From the NCBI GenBank assembly GCA_026997055.1, contig JALWJU010000230.1:1-5081 (forward strand): DNA of 5,081 nt. Direction: 5' to 3'. Below the pieces are notes generated by a model. It was not told where the DNA came from. It searched no databases and saw only the letters and a program-made list of their open reading frames with translations. Shown in pieces: positions 4,695-5,081 of this stretch; positions within the stretch are counted from its first letter, which is position 1, and every line of letters begins with the position of its first letter. Source of the DNA: Paracoccaceae bacterium (GTDB taxonomy: Bacteria; Pseudomonadota; Alphaproteobacteria; Rhodobacterales; Rhodobacteraceae). Position numbers and translations under genes: made by a program.

Positions 4695-5081
4695 CACTGG
4701 CCTATATCCGCTGGATCGACCGGCTGAACCGGCGCATCGGCCGGCTGATGATGTATTTCATCTTCTTCATGGTCGCGGTGCTGCTGTGGTCGTCGATCTC
4801 CAAGACCTTCTTTCTACCCTCCAGATGGACCCTGGAAGTGGCCCAGTTCGCGCTGGTGGCCTATTACATGCTGGGCGGACCCTATTCGATCCAGCTCGGG
4901 GCCAATGTGCGCATGGACCTCTTCTATGGCAACTGGAGCCCGCGCACCAAGGCCTGGGTGGATTTCTTCACCATCTGGTTCCTGATCTTCTACCTCGCGG
5001 TGCTGTTTCGCGGCGCGGTCAGCTCCACCGCCTATGCGCTGGGCCATTTCGGCGACGAGCCGTTCCTTTTCTTCCGCGACC
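4682..5081 (+). CDS. TRAP transporter small permease subunit (DctQ-like), 3' end missing
   Basis: The frame is open from ATG 4682 to the right edge, giving 133 complete codons of a protein normally about 160-220 aa long. The start is supported by AAGGAGG 7 nt upstream and overlaps the hydrolase gene by 13 nt. A basic N-terminus (RWIDRLNRRIGR, 10-21) is followed by hydrophobic segments at about 22-39, 52-69 and 93-111. Between the second and third lies GGPYSIQLGANVRMDLFYGNWSPRTKAW (65-92), typical of DctQ proteins. The wording around LEVAQFALVAYYMLGGPYSIQLGANVRMDL recalls the branch annotated as mannitol/chloroaromatic-compound TRAP systems; these usually import organic acids. DctQ is the four-helix membrane subunit that works with the large permease DctM and a periplasmic binding protein, using an ion gradient. 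Those genes would be expected just beyond the window. The family is firm; the substrate is unknown. Confidence 0.92.
   Translation, partial: MPKVALAYIRWIDRLNRRIGRLMMYFIFFMVAVLLWSSISKTFFLPSRWTLEVAQFALVAYYMLGGPYSIQLGANVRMDLFYGNWSPRTKAWVDFFTIWFLIFYLAVLFRGAVSSTAYALGHFGDEPFLFFRD

Noticed and set aside
3780..4697. Minus-strand frame of 305 codons opposite the hydrolase gene
   Set aside because: It is antisense to a gene with many conserved motifs and would also cover the divergent promoters; its protein has no recognisable features.

Overview
The window looks like chromosomal DNA of a high-GC alphaproteobacterium, most likely of the Rhodobacterales (Paracoccaceae/Roseobacteraceae). The basis is the protein families seen (a degenerate polysaccharide-deacetylase-like protein, a PopZ-like acidic protein, a TIGR02466-type oxygenase, a TRAP transporter), the strong GC bias at third codon positions, and the dense gene packing. 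I see no rRNA, tRNA, CRISPR array, insertion sequence or phage gene. This is a judgement from memory of the families, not a database result.

Layout. (1) From the left edge to 979 on the plus strand lies the 3' part of a divergent polysaccharide deacetylase (YibQ/DUF610-like) gene. (2) A 205-bp convergent intergenic region (980-1184) contains degenerate GC-rich direct repeats. (3) Three minus-strand genes follow: a 287-aa PopZ-like acidic protein (1185-2048), a 206-aa 2OG-Fe(II) oxygenase-like protein (2155-2775) and an RpiR/MurR-type regulator (2886-3752). They are separated by gaps of 106 and 110 bp; the first has its own promoter candidate and the second a 15-bp tandem repeat. (4) A 126-bp divergent control region (3753-3878) holds back-to-back promoter candidates and several inverted repeats. 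(5) On the plus strand, an N-formylglutamate amidohydrolase-like gene (3879-4694) overlaps by 13 nt the start of a TRAP transporter small permease gene (4682 to the right edge, truncated).

How the genes may work together. The regulator, the hydrolase and the TRAP permease form a plausible catabolic module: a sugar-phosphate- or metabolite-sensing regulator transcribed away from a hydrolase that is translationally coupled to a solute importer. The inferred job is uptake of an N-acyl/N-formyl amino acid or related amide carboxylate, with cytoplasmic hydrolysis. The substrate cannot be read from the sequence. The PopZ-like gene and the oxygenase probably have separate roles (cell-pole organisation and an unknown oxidation). 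The left-edge gene belongs to a cell-envelope locus.

The most interesting items are the PopZ-like architecture of the acidic protein, the operator-like repeats in the divergent region with the hydrolase-TRAP pairing, and the loss of expected metal-site residues in the deacetylase-like protein. Nothing in the window clearly forms a wholly new system.
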